In this document: positions 55,481 through 64,000 of the stretch, piece after piece
How positions within the stretch are numbered: the stretch's first letter is position 1
How the letters are laid out: each line of letters opens with the position of its first letter
Source: Planctomycetota bacterium
Lineage (GTDB): Bacteria > Planctomycetota > Planctomycetia > Pirellulales > Lacipirellulaceae
Assembly: GCA_013152205.1 (NCBI GenBank)
Contig: JAADGV010000053.1
Span: 1 to 64,000 of the forward strand
Length of the DNA: 64,000 nucleotides
Reading direction: 5' to 3'
Made by a program: the position numbers and the translations under genes
The notes under the pieces: model-generated
Told to the model about the DNA's origin: nothing
What the model saw: only the letters and a program-made list of their open reading frames with translations
The model's database searches: none

Positions 55481-57691
55481 GTGGGGTGGCGAATCGTTGG
55501 TCGGTGGTAGCGGTAGGATTGGTTCGCTCTCGTATTTGATTCGTTGGATTTTTTCTGTTGCCATGCTTGGTTGCGATTCTGGGCGGTCTTCTAATTGACT
55601 TGTAACCGTTGTGGGGGGCGTTGCGTCGTCGGGCGACGAGGTTTTTTCTAAGTGTTGTTTGTAGACACCGCGGCTAACTCGCGGCGTGTTGGCTGAGGAA
55701 TAATTCATCGGCTTGGGACGGCCACGCAAACTTTCGAGTCGGGCGGCATCTTGATAGGCCATCCGTGGCCAGCCGCCTTCGCTGAGGAAGACGCCATCGT
55801 AATCGAGTAGCGTGCCTTTGGCGTAATGGACATTCTTCAAAGCGATGGCATACTCGGCCACAATTCGGTAATAGCGACTTTGAGCATCTGCCAACCGGCG
55901 TTGCGAATCGAGTAACAAGTCGAGTGAAATTTTGTCGGATTCGAAGGCTGCCTCGACGGCTTCTAATTGCTGTCGGGCGGCTTCGAGTCGATTCATGGCT
56001 GTCTGAGAAACTAGGTACGCCCGCTGCATTTCGGCCACGGCTGAGGCGACGTTGTGCAACACGTAATGTTCCTGTTCGCGTAAGATGGCACGCGATCGGC
56101 TGAGTTGGAGTTCCGCATTGCGAGCGGCCGAGAAAGCGCGGCGATAGCCGATCGGTACGCTTAATTCTAAGCCCAACTGCCATTCCTGGAAATCGCCACC
56201 GGTCAGGTCTTCCCAAGCGTTGTCGAATCGGGGGTTGTTGCCACTCGGGTTGAGCAGCCGCTCGCCGAAGCCTCGCCAACGGTAGCGGCCAATGGCATCC
56301 AGACGCGGCAGCAAATGATTTTTGCTGGCGATCCATTCCAACTCGCGACGGCGAGTTTCAAACCGTTGTCGGCGAAGTTCGGCACGTCGTAGCACCGCTT
56401 CATGAGTTGTCTGCGCCCAATCGAACTGGACGGGTGCGGTAATGGGTTCATCTGCCGGACGAAGCAAGCGGCCATCGCTTGGCGGCAATCCCATCAGCAA
56501 TCGCAAACGACGCTCAGCCACATGGACTCCGCCATTGGCTCGAAAGGTGCCGCCCCCGCTGCCGTTGCCGGTTCGAGTGCCGTCTACCATTCGGCCACTG
56601 AGAGCGTTTTGCACTTCTTCTTGAAAGCGGAAGAATTGCTCGCGTGCTTGTGCTTCCTTCTCGGCTTCGCCACCACGGCGACCTGATTCGTAGAGTGCGT
56701 GTACCCGTCGCCAAGTATCTAGCGTCGCGTCTCGTGCGGCAATCCTGGCGTCTAGGTCGCGGTAGGCAAAGTAGAGATCCCAGTAGGCATTTTCGATATT
56801 GCTGACCAGATCGCGAACGCCCATTTCGAAGTCGGCTAGTTCGACATCCATGTTGACCCGCGCGATCAGCACGCCGCCGTAAATGCCCGGCGTTGTACTC
56901 GGGCCGGCAATGCGATTGAACAACATGCCGCTGCCTTGCAACAGTGGGTGTCTGAATTCCGATTCTAGATTGACATTCCACGCGCCTGGAAAACGGTTGC
57001 CGGGAGCGTTGTTCGCATCGTACTCGGCATTGTGTCGGAAAGTGAATTCGGTGCCCGTCACGGCCCGTTTCGTTAGTTGCGATTGCAGCGAGAGTACGTC
57101 TTGTTGTAGGAGTCGTGTACCGCCGCCGAAAAACTCGTTGTTCAGCGCCTTGTCGTTTTTCTCGCCAAAAACGCTTGTCGAGAATTGAGCGTCGAATGCA
57201 CTGAGCGCAGCATCGACACCAAAGCGAGGGTCGGTTTCTTGTAGGGCCGGATCCCAATAGGTTTCGGCAGTGGCAGGCGATCGCAGAATCGCCCCCCCTA
57301 AGTCTCGCAAGACTTTCGATTGGGAGAGCGAGAGTTGAATGACTTCTTCGAGTTTGACGTCCCAGTATTCGGTCTCGCTCAAGGTGGCCAAGGTCACAGG
57401 TTCGAGGCTGGCCCAATCTTCGCTCGACGCACTGCATTGGCTGACCTGGGGATATTCGATTTGGGTTGCCAACGCCCGATAGCTGTCGTCGGTGTTGTTA
57501 TTGCTCGCTTTGAATTCGCCCGTGCCGTGCGTACGACAGCCGCATACGATCGCCATGGCCAGACAGACCGGCAGCGCGAAAAGCGGTTGTGTAGGCAATA
57601 GATGGCGTATGCAGGGCAAAATAGGCACTCGATCGATGCAAATTTTGGGCGTCTTGGCGAAACTCGACAGCCTCGGAGTCGTTTTCGACAT
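55475..57691 (-). CDS. TolC-family outer-membrane efflux lipoprotein
   Basis: A 738-residue protein. Its N-terminus has a hydrophobic signal ending VCGC, with Cys52 as the likely lipidation site. The body is of the outer-membrane efflux protein type: long heptad-rich helices with two duplicated halves (VSNIENAYWDLYFAYRDLDARIAARDATL; YVLHNVASAVAEMQRAYLVSQTAMNRLEAARQQLEAVEAAFES), and the conserved beta/turn regions LQGSGMLFNRIAG and VPIGYRRAFSAARNAEL. It is longer than E. coli TolC because of N- and C-terminal extensions; the Pro-rich last ~80 residues are probably flexible. It is divergent from the adaptor/protease genes at 58044-63655 and is their obvious partner. Confidence 0.9.
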   Translation of the reverse strand: MSKTTPRLSSFAKTPKICIDRVPILPCIRHLLPTQPLFALPVCLAMAIVCGCRTHGTGEFKASNNNTDDSYRALATQIEYPQVSQCSASSEDWASLEPVTLATLSETEYWDVKLEEVIQLSLSQSKVLRDLGGAILRSPATAETYWDPALQETDPRFGVDAALSAFDAQFSTSVFGEKNDKALNNEFFGGGTRLLQQDVLSLQSQLTKRAVTGTEFTFRHNAEYDANNAPGNRFPGAWNVNLESEFRHPLLQGSGMLFNRIAGPSTTPGIYGGVLIARVNMDVELADFEMGVRDLVSNIENAYWDLYFAYRDLDARIAARDATLDTWRRVHALYESGRRGGEAEKEAQAREQFFRFQEEVQNALSGRMVDGTRTGNGSGGGTFRANGGVHVAERRLRLLMGLPPSDGRLLRPADEPITAPVQFDWAQTTHEAVLRRAELRRQRFETRRRELEWIASKNHLLPRLDAIGRYRWRGFGERLLNPSGNNPRFDNAWEDLTGGDFQEWQLGLELSVPIGYRRAFSAARNAELQLSRSRAILREQEHYVLHNVASAVAEMQRAYLVSQTAMNRLEAARQQLEAVEAAFESDKISLDLLLDSQRRLADAQSRYYRIVAEYAIALKNVHYAKGTLLDYDGVFLSEGGWPRMAYQDAARLESLRGRPKPMNYSSANTPRVSRGVYKQHLEKTSSPDDATPPTTVTSQLEDRPESQPSMATEKIQRIKYESEPILPLPPTNDSPPHP

Positions 57692-58043
57692 CTGAGAACC
57701 GGTAATACCATGATTTCCGCTAGAAGCGGCAAACCTTACGCAGTTTAACTAGCTGACACGATTAGACCGGAAATGCCGAGAGTTTTTTGCAATGAGCAAG
57801 TGCTATCAATGAGGAATCTGAAGGGTTGGATATACTGAAATAGTGCGAGGTCATGTCCATGCTGGTAGTGCCACTGGAGGATGACCGAGAGAACGTGGCA
57901 TTTCAATTTGTGGAACCCCTTTGGGGTTCTTTGCTTCTCAACAAACGATGCCCCAGGGTGGCGCGACTTCGCCGCTTACCCTGGGCTACGATGTAAAACC
58001 CCTTTGGGGTATTATCCTTGCGGCAAGAATGACCAAATCCCTA
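57692..58043 (+). repeat. Divergent intergenic region with three-hairpin element copy D (57900-58027)
   Basis: Copy D has stems at 57913-57929 (lengthened to GAACCCC/GGGGTTC), 57952-57985 and 57998-58010. It lies immediately before the GAF-HlyD start, so it will be in the leader of that transcript. The rest of the gap shows no gene. Confidence 0.75.
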
Positions 58044-60104
58044 ATGACCAATGAAAACGACTCTGTTGATGGCGGCTGGCGACAGCTCGAGGAGTTTGTT
58101 GACCGGTTGCATGAGCTTGCGCATACGCCCATAGAAACTGATGCGTTCTATCGTCGTTTGTTGGATGGGTGTGTCGCTGCGCTGGCAGCAACGGGTGGTG
58201 CCGTTTGGTTGCCGAATGTTCGGGGACGTTGGGAGTTGCTTCATCAGACGAACTTGCCGCATGCGCTAAGCCCGGAAAATCCAACCACTGAAGCGGCTCA
58301 CTATTCGCTGCTTCAGAAGGTGGCTGCATCTGACGAGGCCTTGATCTATCCGCCTCGTAGCGGCACCGTCGACGCGAGAGAAAACCCAACCGATTCAGTA
58401 CTCGTGGTGTCTGCCGTGCGAAGCGATGCCAGCCCTTCGAATGAAAAACCGGTCGCTATTATTGAGCTTTTCATGCGGCCCGGGACGAGTCCGGCTGTGC
58501 AGCAAGGTTGGCAAGATATGGTGTCAACCGTTTGCCATCTCGCGGCGAACTATCACACACTCGACGAGCTTCGTACTCTTCGGGGCGAGCGGGGTTTGCA
58601 TCGCCAGTCGTTGGCCCTGTTGCGACGGATCAATCAGCCGACGGATCTTCGCCGGACGGTGTTCGAGATTGCTAACGAAGGTCGTAGTTTTGTCGAAGGC
58701 GATCGTCTTAGCCTTGTGTTGCGGCATGGCCAGTCGTGGCGAGTGGCGGCTGTGAGTGGTGTCGATCGGATTGAGGCACGAGGTGATACTGCTAGAAAGC
58801 TAGAACAACTGGCCGACCGAACCGCGAGTTGGGGCGAGCCGATTGATTCTGAGGATGGCGAATCCGTGGGCGAGAAAAAGTCTCTTGAGGACGATCTTCC
58901 GCCGGAACTGATACACGTCATTGAACAACAGAGGGACGTTTCGCACGCTCGTCGGGTGGTGGCGGTGCCGATCGAATTTGCTAGGGACGTGGATTCGCAG
59001 CAATCGTCGGTTGGCCCCTCGAGTCAACCGGCTGCTGTTTTGATTGCTGAACAATTTAGCGTCTCGACATCTGGATTTTCGCGTCAGCGGGTTGTTGAGT
59101 TGGCCCAATTGTGTGAGCCGGCTTTGCGTCAGGCAATTCGGCTCGATCGTTTTCCGGCCCGCCTTTTCCTGCGGTGGACGGATCGTTGGACCCGGGCACG
59201 ACAAGCTTGGGGGGTGAGCCGGCTGGCAGTAGCCGCGATGGCTGTTGTAGCGATCGTCGCGGCGTTGGTCTTTGTGAAGCGCGACTTCGAAATCGAAGCC
59301 CCTGCTACCCTGGTGCCAGTCGTCGAGCGCGACGTATTTGCCACGGCCAATGGAACGATCGTTGATGTGCAAGTTGTTCATGGCGAAAAAGTGGAAGCTG
59401 GCGCGGTATTGGCCGTGATCGACGACCCGACGCTCTCGTTGGATTCGCAGCGGGTGCTTGGAGAGGTTGAAACTATGCGCAAGCGGTTGGAGGCAATCGC
59501 GGTGGCAAGGACCGATCGAAATGTCCAAGCGGATACTGATCGCGAACGCTTACCCCTGTCAGCCGAAGCTCAGCAGCTTGAAAAGAAGTTGGCTAGCTTG
59601 GAAAAGCAACGCGAGATATTGGCCGCTCGTCGCACGGCACTCACGCTACGTAGTCCGATCGCCGGGACGGTGCTGACGCTTGATGTTCAAAACCTTTTGC
59701 GGACCCGCCCGGTTGAACGGGGCCAAGTCCTTTTCAAAGTGGCCGATGTCGAGGCGGGCTGGTGGCTATGGGCCGAGGTCGAACAAGATCGGATCGGGCA
59801 TGTGGTTGCTGCCCAACAGGCAAGCGAGGGCAGTTTGCCCACCCGATTTCGTTTTGCAGGAGAAGATGCCGAGATTTTCTCGGGGCATGTCGAATCGATT
59901 AGTGCCACGGCGGTGCTTGATCCAAATGAATTGAATGAAGCTGCTCCTGCGTTGCGAGTGCGGGTGGCAGTCGACGAGCAATCATTGCCCGCTGCTCGGC
60001 CTGGGATGACGGCGAAAGTTCGTATTCAATGTGGTCGGCGTTCGCTTGGGTATGTTTGGCTGCACGATGCTTGGGAGACAGTTTACTCGTGGTTGGTGTT
60101 TTGA
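58044..60104 (+). CDS. GAF-domain/HlyD-family membrane fusion protein
   Basis: A 686-residue protein with a rare domain order. The N-terminal ~390 residues are cytoplasmic: two GAF-like domains (about 20-175 and 185-365), separated by a short helix. A membrane segment (393-411) follows, then a HlyD-like periplasmic part: lipoyl half VFATANGTIVDVQVVHGEKVEAGAVLAVI, a short coiled coil (about 475-545), second lipoyl half TLRSPIAGTVLTLDV and a beta-barrel that ends GMTAKVRIQCG. So a cytoplasmic sensor is joined to an export adaptor. The start is uncertain: ATG 58044 used, ATG 58029 possible; the frame is open through the repeat to 57921. Confidence 0.85.
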   Translation: MTNENDSVDGGWRQLEEFVDRLHELAHTPIETDAFYRRLLDGCVAALAATGGAVWLPNVRGRWELLHQTNLPHALSPENPTTEAAHYSLLQKVAASDEALIYPPRSGTVDARENPTDSVLVVSAVRSDASPSNEKPVAIIELFMRPGTSPAVQQGWQDMVSTVCHLAANYHTLDELRTLRGERGLHRQSLALLRRINQPTDLRRTVFEIANEGRSFVEGDRLSLVLRHGQSWRVAAVSGVDRIEARGDTARKLEQLADRTASWGEPIDSEDGESVGEKKSLEDDLPPELIHVIEQQRDVSHARRVVAVPIEFARDVDSQQSSVGPSSQPAAVLIAEQFSVSTSGFSRQRVVELAQLCEPALRQAIRLDRFPARLFLRWTDRWTRARQAWGVSRLAVAAMAVVAIVAALVFVKRDFEIEAPATLVPVVERDVFATANGTIVDVQVVHGEKVEAGAVLAVIDDPTLSLDSQRVLGEVETMRKRLEAIAVARTDRNVQADTDRERLPLSAEAQQLEKKLASLEKQREILAARRTALTLRSPIAGTVLTLDVQNLLRTRPVERGQVLFKVADVEAGWWLWAEVEQDRIGHVVAAQQASEGSLPTRFRFAGEDAEIFSGHVESISATAVLDPNELNEAAPALRVRVAVDEQSLPAARPGMTAKVRIQCGRRSLGYVWLHDAWETVYSWLVF

Positions 60105-60486
60105 TGATGATGAGAGAAACCACAGATGAACATAGCGCGGCCGTTGCCGCAAACAAAAAGGGGAACCGCTAATCAGCGTTAATACACGCTAATCGATGAA
60201 AGAAAATAAGAAAAAGGGAAGGATTGTCTCGCAGAGACGCTGAGACAGCAGAGAAAACCAGAATGTTGTAGCTCTGCCGTCTCAGCGAGATTCAATTTCC
60301 TTACGAAGCCGCGTATGAGACTTATAATTTTTGCGTCTTAGCGCCTTTGCGAGAGTCCTATTTAACGGCCTAAGCAGCCAAGATTTTGCAAGCTACGCAA
60401 ACTTGAACTGTTAGTAATACGGATGATATGCGATCTAATCCATTTAACGATGTTTAGCCACTAAAATTTCTGACGAATCTCTAAAA
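60105..60486. repeat. Intergenic region with two repeat units
   Basis: 60133-60195 is the third copy of GCGGCC..CCGC plus GCTAATCAGCGTTAATACAC. 60220-60356 shares GATTGTCTCGCAGAGACGC, AGACAGCAGAG, GTAGCTCTGC and CTTAGCGCCTTTGCGAGAG with 51470-51600. No gene between the two adaptor genes. Confidence 0.65.
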
Positions 60487-61446
60487 ATGAAACTACTAGT
60501 ATTTAATTCGACTGGCCTTTTTTTTCGAGGGGATGCTTTCTCTGTTGGTAGGGGCGTGGCCGCCACCGCTAACGGGTGTTGCTTGGGGTGCTTGCTGATG
60601 TTGCAATGCTTACTAGGGGCAGCTTGGGTGCGTGCTGATGAGCAAGCGGTGATCTTGGTTGATTCGGTTGTTCTGCGACCGCTTCGAGCGGCGGAAGTGC
60701 CTTCGCGGCAGACGGGCTTGCTAGACTCGATTGAGGTTGATGAAGGACAGGTTGTTGAGGCGGGGCAAATTTTAGCTTCGCTAGATGCTCGCGAGGCTAG
60801 GCTTGAGTTGGCCAAAGTAAAGTTGCAGTCGGCTCAAGCGGAATCGAAAGCCAAGAATCTTGTTCGCATCCAATATGCTCAGAAAGCACTGGAAGTTGCC
60901 AAAGCCGAGTTGCAACGCTCGAACGAATCGATAGAGAAATTCCCGAAGAGTATTTCTCAGTCGCAGGTGGATGTCGAACGGCTGACCATTGAAAAGCTCG
61001 AATTAGAGCTGCAACAGGCTGAACATGAGCTGGAGCTTGCGCGTTTTGATCTTGAACTCGCAAAAAACGAGATCGAGGCGGCTGAGCTGCGACTTTCGCA
61101 ACATCAGCTGCGTGCTCCGTTTAAGGGAACCGTGGTGCTGGTGCGCGGTCGTGTGGGCGAGTGGGTCGAGATCGGAGCGCCGGTACTTCGGTTGGTCGCC
61201 ACCGACCGTTTACGGGCGGAGGGGTTCTTGCCCGCCGAATCGGCGACCGGTGATTTGGTGGGACGGTCTGTACGATTTTTGGTGGGATCGGATGAGAACG
61301 CGCGGCAAGTTTTGGGAGTGGTACGTTTTATCAGCCCCGAGATGGATCCCGTCACGCGGCAAGTACGAGTTTGGGCAGAGTTGCCTGGGACCGATGGAAA
61401 ACTACGCCCTGGCCAACAGGGTTCGATGGAAATTTTGGCAAAGTAG
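60487..61446 (+). CDS. RND/HlyD-type periplasmic adaptor protein
   Basis: A 319-residue (at most) membrane-fusion protein. Lipoyl half VPSRQTGLLDSIEVDEGQVVEAGQILASLD is followed by a long coiled-coil hairpin (about 95-210, ELAKVKLQSAQAESKAK ... LELARFDLELAKNEIEAAELRLSQ), the second half LRAPFKGTVVLVRGRVGEWVEIGAPVLRLV and a beta barrel ending LRPGQQGSMEI. It would bridge an inner-membrane component to the TolC-family protein. The start is doubtful: ATG 60487 gives a signal-like region whose hydrophobic part is encoded by a copy of the GTGGCCGCCACCGCTAACG repeat; ATG 60598 would leave a very short signal. Confidence 0.85.
   Translation: MKLLVFNSTGLFFRGDAFSVGRGVAATANGCCLGCLLMLQCLLGAAWVRADEQAVILVDSVVLRPLRAAEVPSRQTGLLDSIEVDEGQVVEAGQILASLDAREARLELAKVKLQSAQAESKAKNLVRIQYAQKALEVAKAELQRSNESIEKFPKSISQSQVDVERLTIEKLELELQQAEHELELARFDLELAKNEIEAAELRLSQHQLRAPFKGTVVLVRGRVGEWVEIGAPVLRLVATDRLRAEGFLPAESATGDLVGRSVRFLVGSDENARQVLGVVRFISPEMDPVTRQVRVWAELPGTDGKLRPGQQGSMEILAK
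60530..60590 (+). repeat. GTGGCCGCCACCGCTAACG repeat inside a coding region
   Basis: Same family as 45061-45137. The matching copy at 46289-46375 encodes the same peptide string GVAATANGCC in the corresponding frame, showing that this part of the adaptor's N-terminus is repeat-derived. Confidence 0.7.
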
Positions 61447-61474
61447 CTGACCGTCAGATGTGTGATACAAACGA

Positions 61475-63655
61475 ATGACAACCACTTCGGCATATAATCT
61501 GGCTGCGATCGATCGCCCGATTGGGCTGTGCGCGCGGAAGGATATTGGGAAGACCGCGGTAACCTTCACGAGTCAGACGGCGTACGTTCTCAAAGATCCG
61601 CTCACGCTTGAGTTTATTCATCTTACTGCTGAGGAGTATTTTTTATTCAGTTTGCTGGAAAATCCGATTTCGCTGAGTAAGTTGCGGCGAGAATTCGAGC
61701 GAAAGTTTGCTCCGCGGCAAATCAGCCACGAAGCGTTGCAGCACGGTATCAATCAGCTGTATAGCGAAGGTTTGCTGTTGAGCGAAACGACCGGCCAGGG
61801 GCACGAACTTTTTAAGCGAGGGGAGCGTCGCAAGCGAAACGAGCGATTGCAAAGTCTGCTGCAACTGTTGTCGTTTCGCTTGGGGAGCATTGATGCGACC
61901 CGATTTATCGAAGGCGTCTATGGCAAGGTGCGTTGGTTATTCACTACCCCCATGCTTGCCATTGCAGCGGCCATTGTTTTCTACGCAGGTTGGATTTTAT
62001 TGACGCGAGGAGGCGAGGTTGCTGCCCGACTGCCGAGCGTTAATGAACTCGCCCGGCCAGAAAACTGGTTGCTTTGGCTGGTGACCTTTGTTGTGGTCAA
62101 GATTGTTCACGAACTGGCGCATGCGACGACTTGTCGGCATTTTGGGGGGCGGTGCCACGAGATGGGCGTCTTGCTGCTTGCTTGTGTTCCTTGTCTCTAC
62201 TGCGATGTTACTGATGTTTGGCGATTGCCGAGCAAATGGCGACGGATTGCGGTTTCGGCAGCGGGGATGATTGCCGAGTTGGTGATTGCTGCTGTTGCGT
62301 TGATTGCTTGGTGGCATACACAGCCTGGGCTGCTCAACACTTGGTGTTTGAGCTTAGTGGTTGTCTGTTCGGTTGGCACTTTGTTGGTCAACGGCAATCC
62401 TTTGTTGCGGTACGATGGCTATTACATTCTTTCCGACTTGGTCGAGGTGCCCAATCTGGCAGGGCGTGCTCAGGGGCTGTTGCCTGGTATGCTGCGGAGA
62501 TGGCTGCTGGGTGAGCCGCGAGTCGACGACCCGCTACTGGACAGGGCACAACAGCGAGGATTGCTTGTCTATGCTGTGGCCGCCCGTATTTATTTGACGG
62601 TTGTCTTGCTGAGCATCTTTGTTGCTTTGCTGGCTTGGACTCGGCCGTATCGTTTAGAAAACCTTGTTTACACGGTTGGGGTTATTACGTTGCTAGGAAT
62701 TCTCATTCGGCCCTTGACCACGATTTGGCGCATGTCGAACAATCCGGCTTTGCGGTCGCGAATACGTAGGTGGCGTGCGGCGACCTTACTGGCGGGAATT
62801 GCTGCGACCGTTGCCTTGGTGCTGTTTTTGCCAATCACGCACTCGGTGTCTGGGCCGACTGTTCTGGTTCCGGTCGAAGGGAAAACGGTCTACGCGACCA
62901 TTGCTGGCGAGCTTCGCTATGCGGTAGCTGCTGGTACTCGGGTCGAGCAGGGAGAGGTGTTGGCTCGGCTGGCTGACCCGGACGTAGAGATTGCTCTGGC
63001 ACAGCAGCAGGGCGAGTACGACGTTTTTCGCGTACGTTACGATCAGATGAATGCGATGCGGGCCTTGGACGAGCGTGTGTTGCAACGGCTGCCCACGGCT
63101 CGGGCGGCGTTGGCCGACGCTCGATTGCAAATGGAGGAGTCTCGCCAGCAAGCTGAGGAGCTGGTGGTTCGTGCTCCTGTTGCGGGAACCGTCGTCGGCC
63201 CGCCGCGAATGGACGACGCGGCCAAGGACGAGGGGCGTTTGCCGAGTTGGTCTGGCTCTCCTCTGGAACCGCGTAACCTGGGGTGCTGGGTTGAGCCGGG
63301 GACCGTTCTTTGCACGGTAGCCGATCCCGGTCGCTTGGAAGCGTTGCTGGCCATCGATCAAGCGGATGTTTCGAAGGTCGAAGCTGGCCAAAAGGTTCGG
63401 CTTCGATTCGACTCTGCCCCTGCGCGGGTTTTCGAAGGAACGGTATTGCAGGTAGCCCGTCGTGCTGCCAACCGGCCCGTTGATGCCGCTCAGACTGAGC
63501 CGGGTAGATATCACTTGGTGCAAATTCGATTGGATAGCCAGGAGCCGGGCCTATTGGTCGGGGCTCGTGGCACGGCGAAGATCGAAGCCAGCCGAACGAC
63601 ACTGGGGGCGAAAGCCTCAACTTATCTTCGGCGTATGCTGCAGCTGCCTTGGTAA
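61475..63655 (+). CDS. PqqD-like / M50 metalloprotease / HlyD-like fusion protein
   Basis: A 726-residue membrane protein with three parts. Residues about 30-105 (YVLKDPLTLEFIHLTAEEYFLFSLLENPISLSKLRREFE) resemble a PqqD-type peptide-binding domain. From 150 the membrane core contains the site-2 protease motif HELAH (212-216) and the second metal ligand Asp314 in NPLLRYDGYY, both in hydrophobic context, as in M50 and YydH-like peptide metalloproteases. After about 455 there is a lipoyl/HlyD-like module (VYATIAGELRYAVAAGTRVEQGEVLARL, VVRAPVAGTVVGPPR) with a coiled coil between the halves. It may cleave a peptide in the membrane and couple it to the export adaptors. It starts 28 bp after the adaptor stop, so both are likely cotranscribed. 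Confidence 0.88.
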   Translation: MTTTSAYNLAAIDRPIGLCARKDIGKTAVTFTSQTAYVLKDPLTLEFIHLTAEEYFLFSLLENPISLSKLRREFERKFAPRQISHEALQHGINQLYSEGLLLSETTGQGHELFKRGERRKRNERLQSLLQLLSFRLGSIDATRFIEGVYGKVRWLFTTPMLAIAAAIVFYAGWILLTRGGEVAARLPSVNELARPENWLLWLVTFVVVKIVHELAHATTCRHFGGRCHEMGVLLLACVPCLYCDVTDVWRLPSKWRRIAVSAAGMIAELVIAAVALIAWWHTQPGLLNTWCLSLVVVCSVGTLLVNGNPLLRYDGYYILSDLVEVPNLAGRAQGLLPGMLRRWLLGEPRVDDPLLDRAQQRGLLVYAVAARIYLTVVLLSIFVALLAWTRPYRLENLVYTVGVITLLGILIRPLTTIWRMSNNPALRSRIRRWRAATLLAGIAATVALVLFLPITHSVSGPTVLVPVEGKTVYATIAGELRYAVAAGTRVEQGEVLARLADPDVEIALAQQQGEYDVFRVRYDQMNAMRALDERVLQRLPTARAALADARLQMEESRQQAEELVVRAPVAGTVVGPPRMDDAAKDEGRLPSWSGSPLEPRNLGCWVEPGTVLCTVADPGRLEALLAIDQADVSKVEAGQKVRLRFDSAPARVFEGTVLQVARRAANRPVDAAQTEPGRYHLVQIRLDSQEPGLLVGARGTAKIEASRTTLGAKASTYLRRMLQLPW

Positions 63656-63674
63656 CGCTGGGGCCGCTGTCTTG

Positions 63675-63726
63675 CAGGAGGATTGCAAAGTCGCTGTGGG
63701 AGATTACCAACTTTGCAGCCGTCCTG
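63675..63726. repeat. Short ACGATTGCAAAGTC inverted-repeat element
   Basis: Arms CAGGAGGATTGCAAAGTC (63675-63692) and CTTTGCAGCCGTCCTG (63711-63726) with only 18 bases between: a compact copy of the family at 51615-51731 that has lost its inner palindrome. Confidence 0.7.
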
Positions 63727-63768
63727 TTTTGTCGTGTGCATTAAGTCGGCATGTTGTTCGTAGCGCAT

Positions 63769-63807
63769 AAAAAACCGGAGGCCGACCAGTTTCGGGTCGA
63801 CCTCCGG
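63769..63807 (-). terminator. Intrinsic terminator of the minus-strand porin gene
   Basis: Arms CCGGAGGTCGACC and GGTCGGCCTCCGG (minus strand; 63795-63807 and 63775-63787) with a seven-base loop, followed by six U. It lies 38 bases after the stop codon at 63845. Confidence 0.82.
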
Positions 63808-63844
63808 CAGGGGGACTTTTTGAGTGTTCAGCTCTAACCTTCGG

Positions 63845-64000
63845 TTAGTAGGTCAGAATCACGTCGCAGCCGACCATGTCTTGGTCAAAGCCAGTCGCAG
63901 GAACCCAGTCCTTACGAACTTCTGGACGAAGTACCATGTTGTCCAGCAGCTTGATGTTGACACCGGAGGTTATCGCGTTGTTCGACACGCCCGTGTTTCG
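63845..64000 (-). CDS. C-terminal end of a probable outer-membrane beta-barrel porin (partial)
   Basis: Only the last 51 residues are in the window. The sequence has alternating strands and turns (GVNIKLLDNMVLRPEVRKDW, then a loop with FDQDMVGCDVILTY) and ends in an aromatic residue, the usual C-terminal signature of outer-membrane barrels. Planctomycete OmpL-like porins (BBP2 type) end in a similar way, but the family cannot be fixed from this fragment. A strong terminator follows the stop codon. The 5' part lies beyond the window end. Confidence 0.6.
   Translation of the reverse strand, partial: RNTGVSNNAITSGVNIKLLDNMVLRPEVRKDWVPATGFDQDMVGCDVILTY

Overview
The window reads as a chromosomal segment from a planctomycete, most likely of the order Pirellulales (inference). 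The gene families point that way: two formylglycine sulfatases, a paralogue with DUF1549/DUF1553 next to a DUF1501 Tat protein, CehA-like and ceramidase-like secreted hydrolases, a PEP-CTERM pentapeptide protein, a cyclase/Ser-Thr-kinase sensor fusion and GAF-HlyD fusions. Intergenic spaces are wide and full of short dispersed palindromic repeats. No rRNA, tRNA, CRISPR array, transposase or phage gene was recognised.

Layout. 0.3-20.3 kb is a secreted-catabolism region: a sulfatase, a K+ channel, a Tat esterase, an SMP-30-like lactonase, a Tat beta-helix protein, a ceramidase-like hydrolase, the DUF1549/DUF1553-DUF1501 pair, a pentapeptide PEP-CTERM protein, a CehA-like metallohydrolase and a second sulfatase of the heparan N-sulfatase type. 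This region is bracketed by related repeats: a ~150 bp three-hairpin element at 1-145 and 21678-21832, and a ~330 bp element at 2212-2549 (inverted) and 20338-20665. 20.3-22.0 kb is a repeat island with one AT-rich orphan gene.

22-44.4 kb holds housekeeping genes (aroC, purC, guaB, nnrE, alaS, a YceH homologue) mixed with lineage-typical proteins: a GH10-like protein lacking catalytic residues, a zinc-ribbon/trypsin-like/HEAT protease, an acidic secreted protein overlapping guaB, the adenylate-cyclase/kinase/sensor fusion, and a bile-acid-symporter-family transporter. 44.6-48.4 kb is a small signalling group (STAS, HDOD, CheB, single-domain response regulator). 48.5-53 kb has a DUF2780 protein, a HerA-like ATPase, a lipoprotein and an N-anchored protein. 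53.2-55.3 kb is a stand-alone fatty acyl-AMP ligase fused to an acyl carrier domain.

55.5-63.7 kb is the most system-like part: a TolC-family outer-membrane lipoprotein, divergent from a GAF-HlyD membrane protein, a periplasmic adaptor, and a PqqD-like/M50 metalloprotease/HlyD fusion. Together they could form an envelope-spanning peptide-processing and export assembly. The window ends inside the C-terminus of a probable beta-barrel porin on the minus strand, with a clear terminator after it.

Several distinct repeat families were found by reading. Some have covarying stems and some sit exactly on start or stop codons, so they may shape transcript ends and gene boundaries. Function assignments come from visible motifs and family knowledge only; no database search was run.
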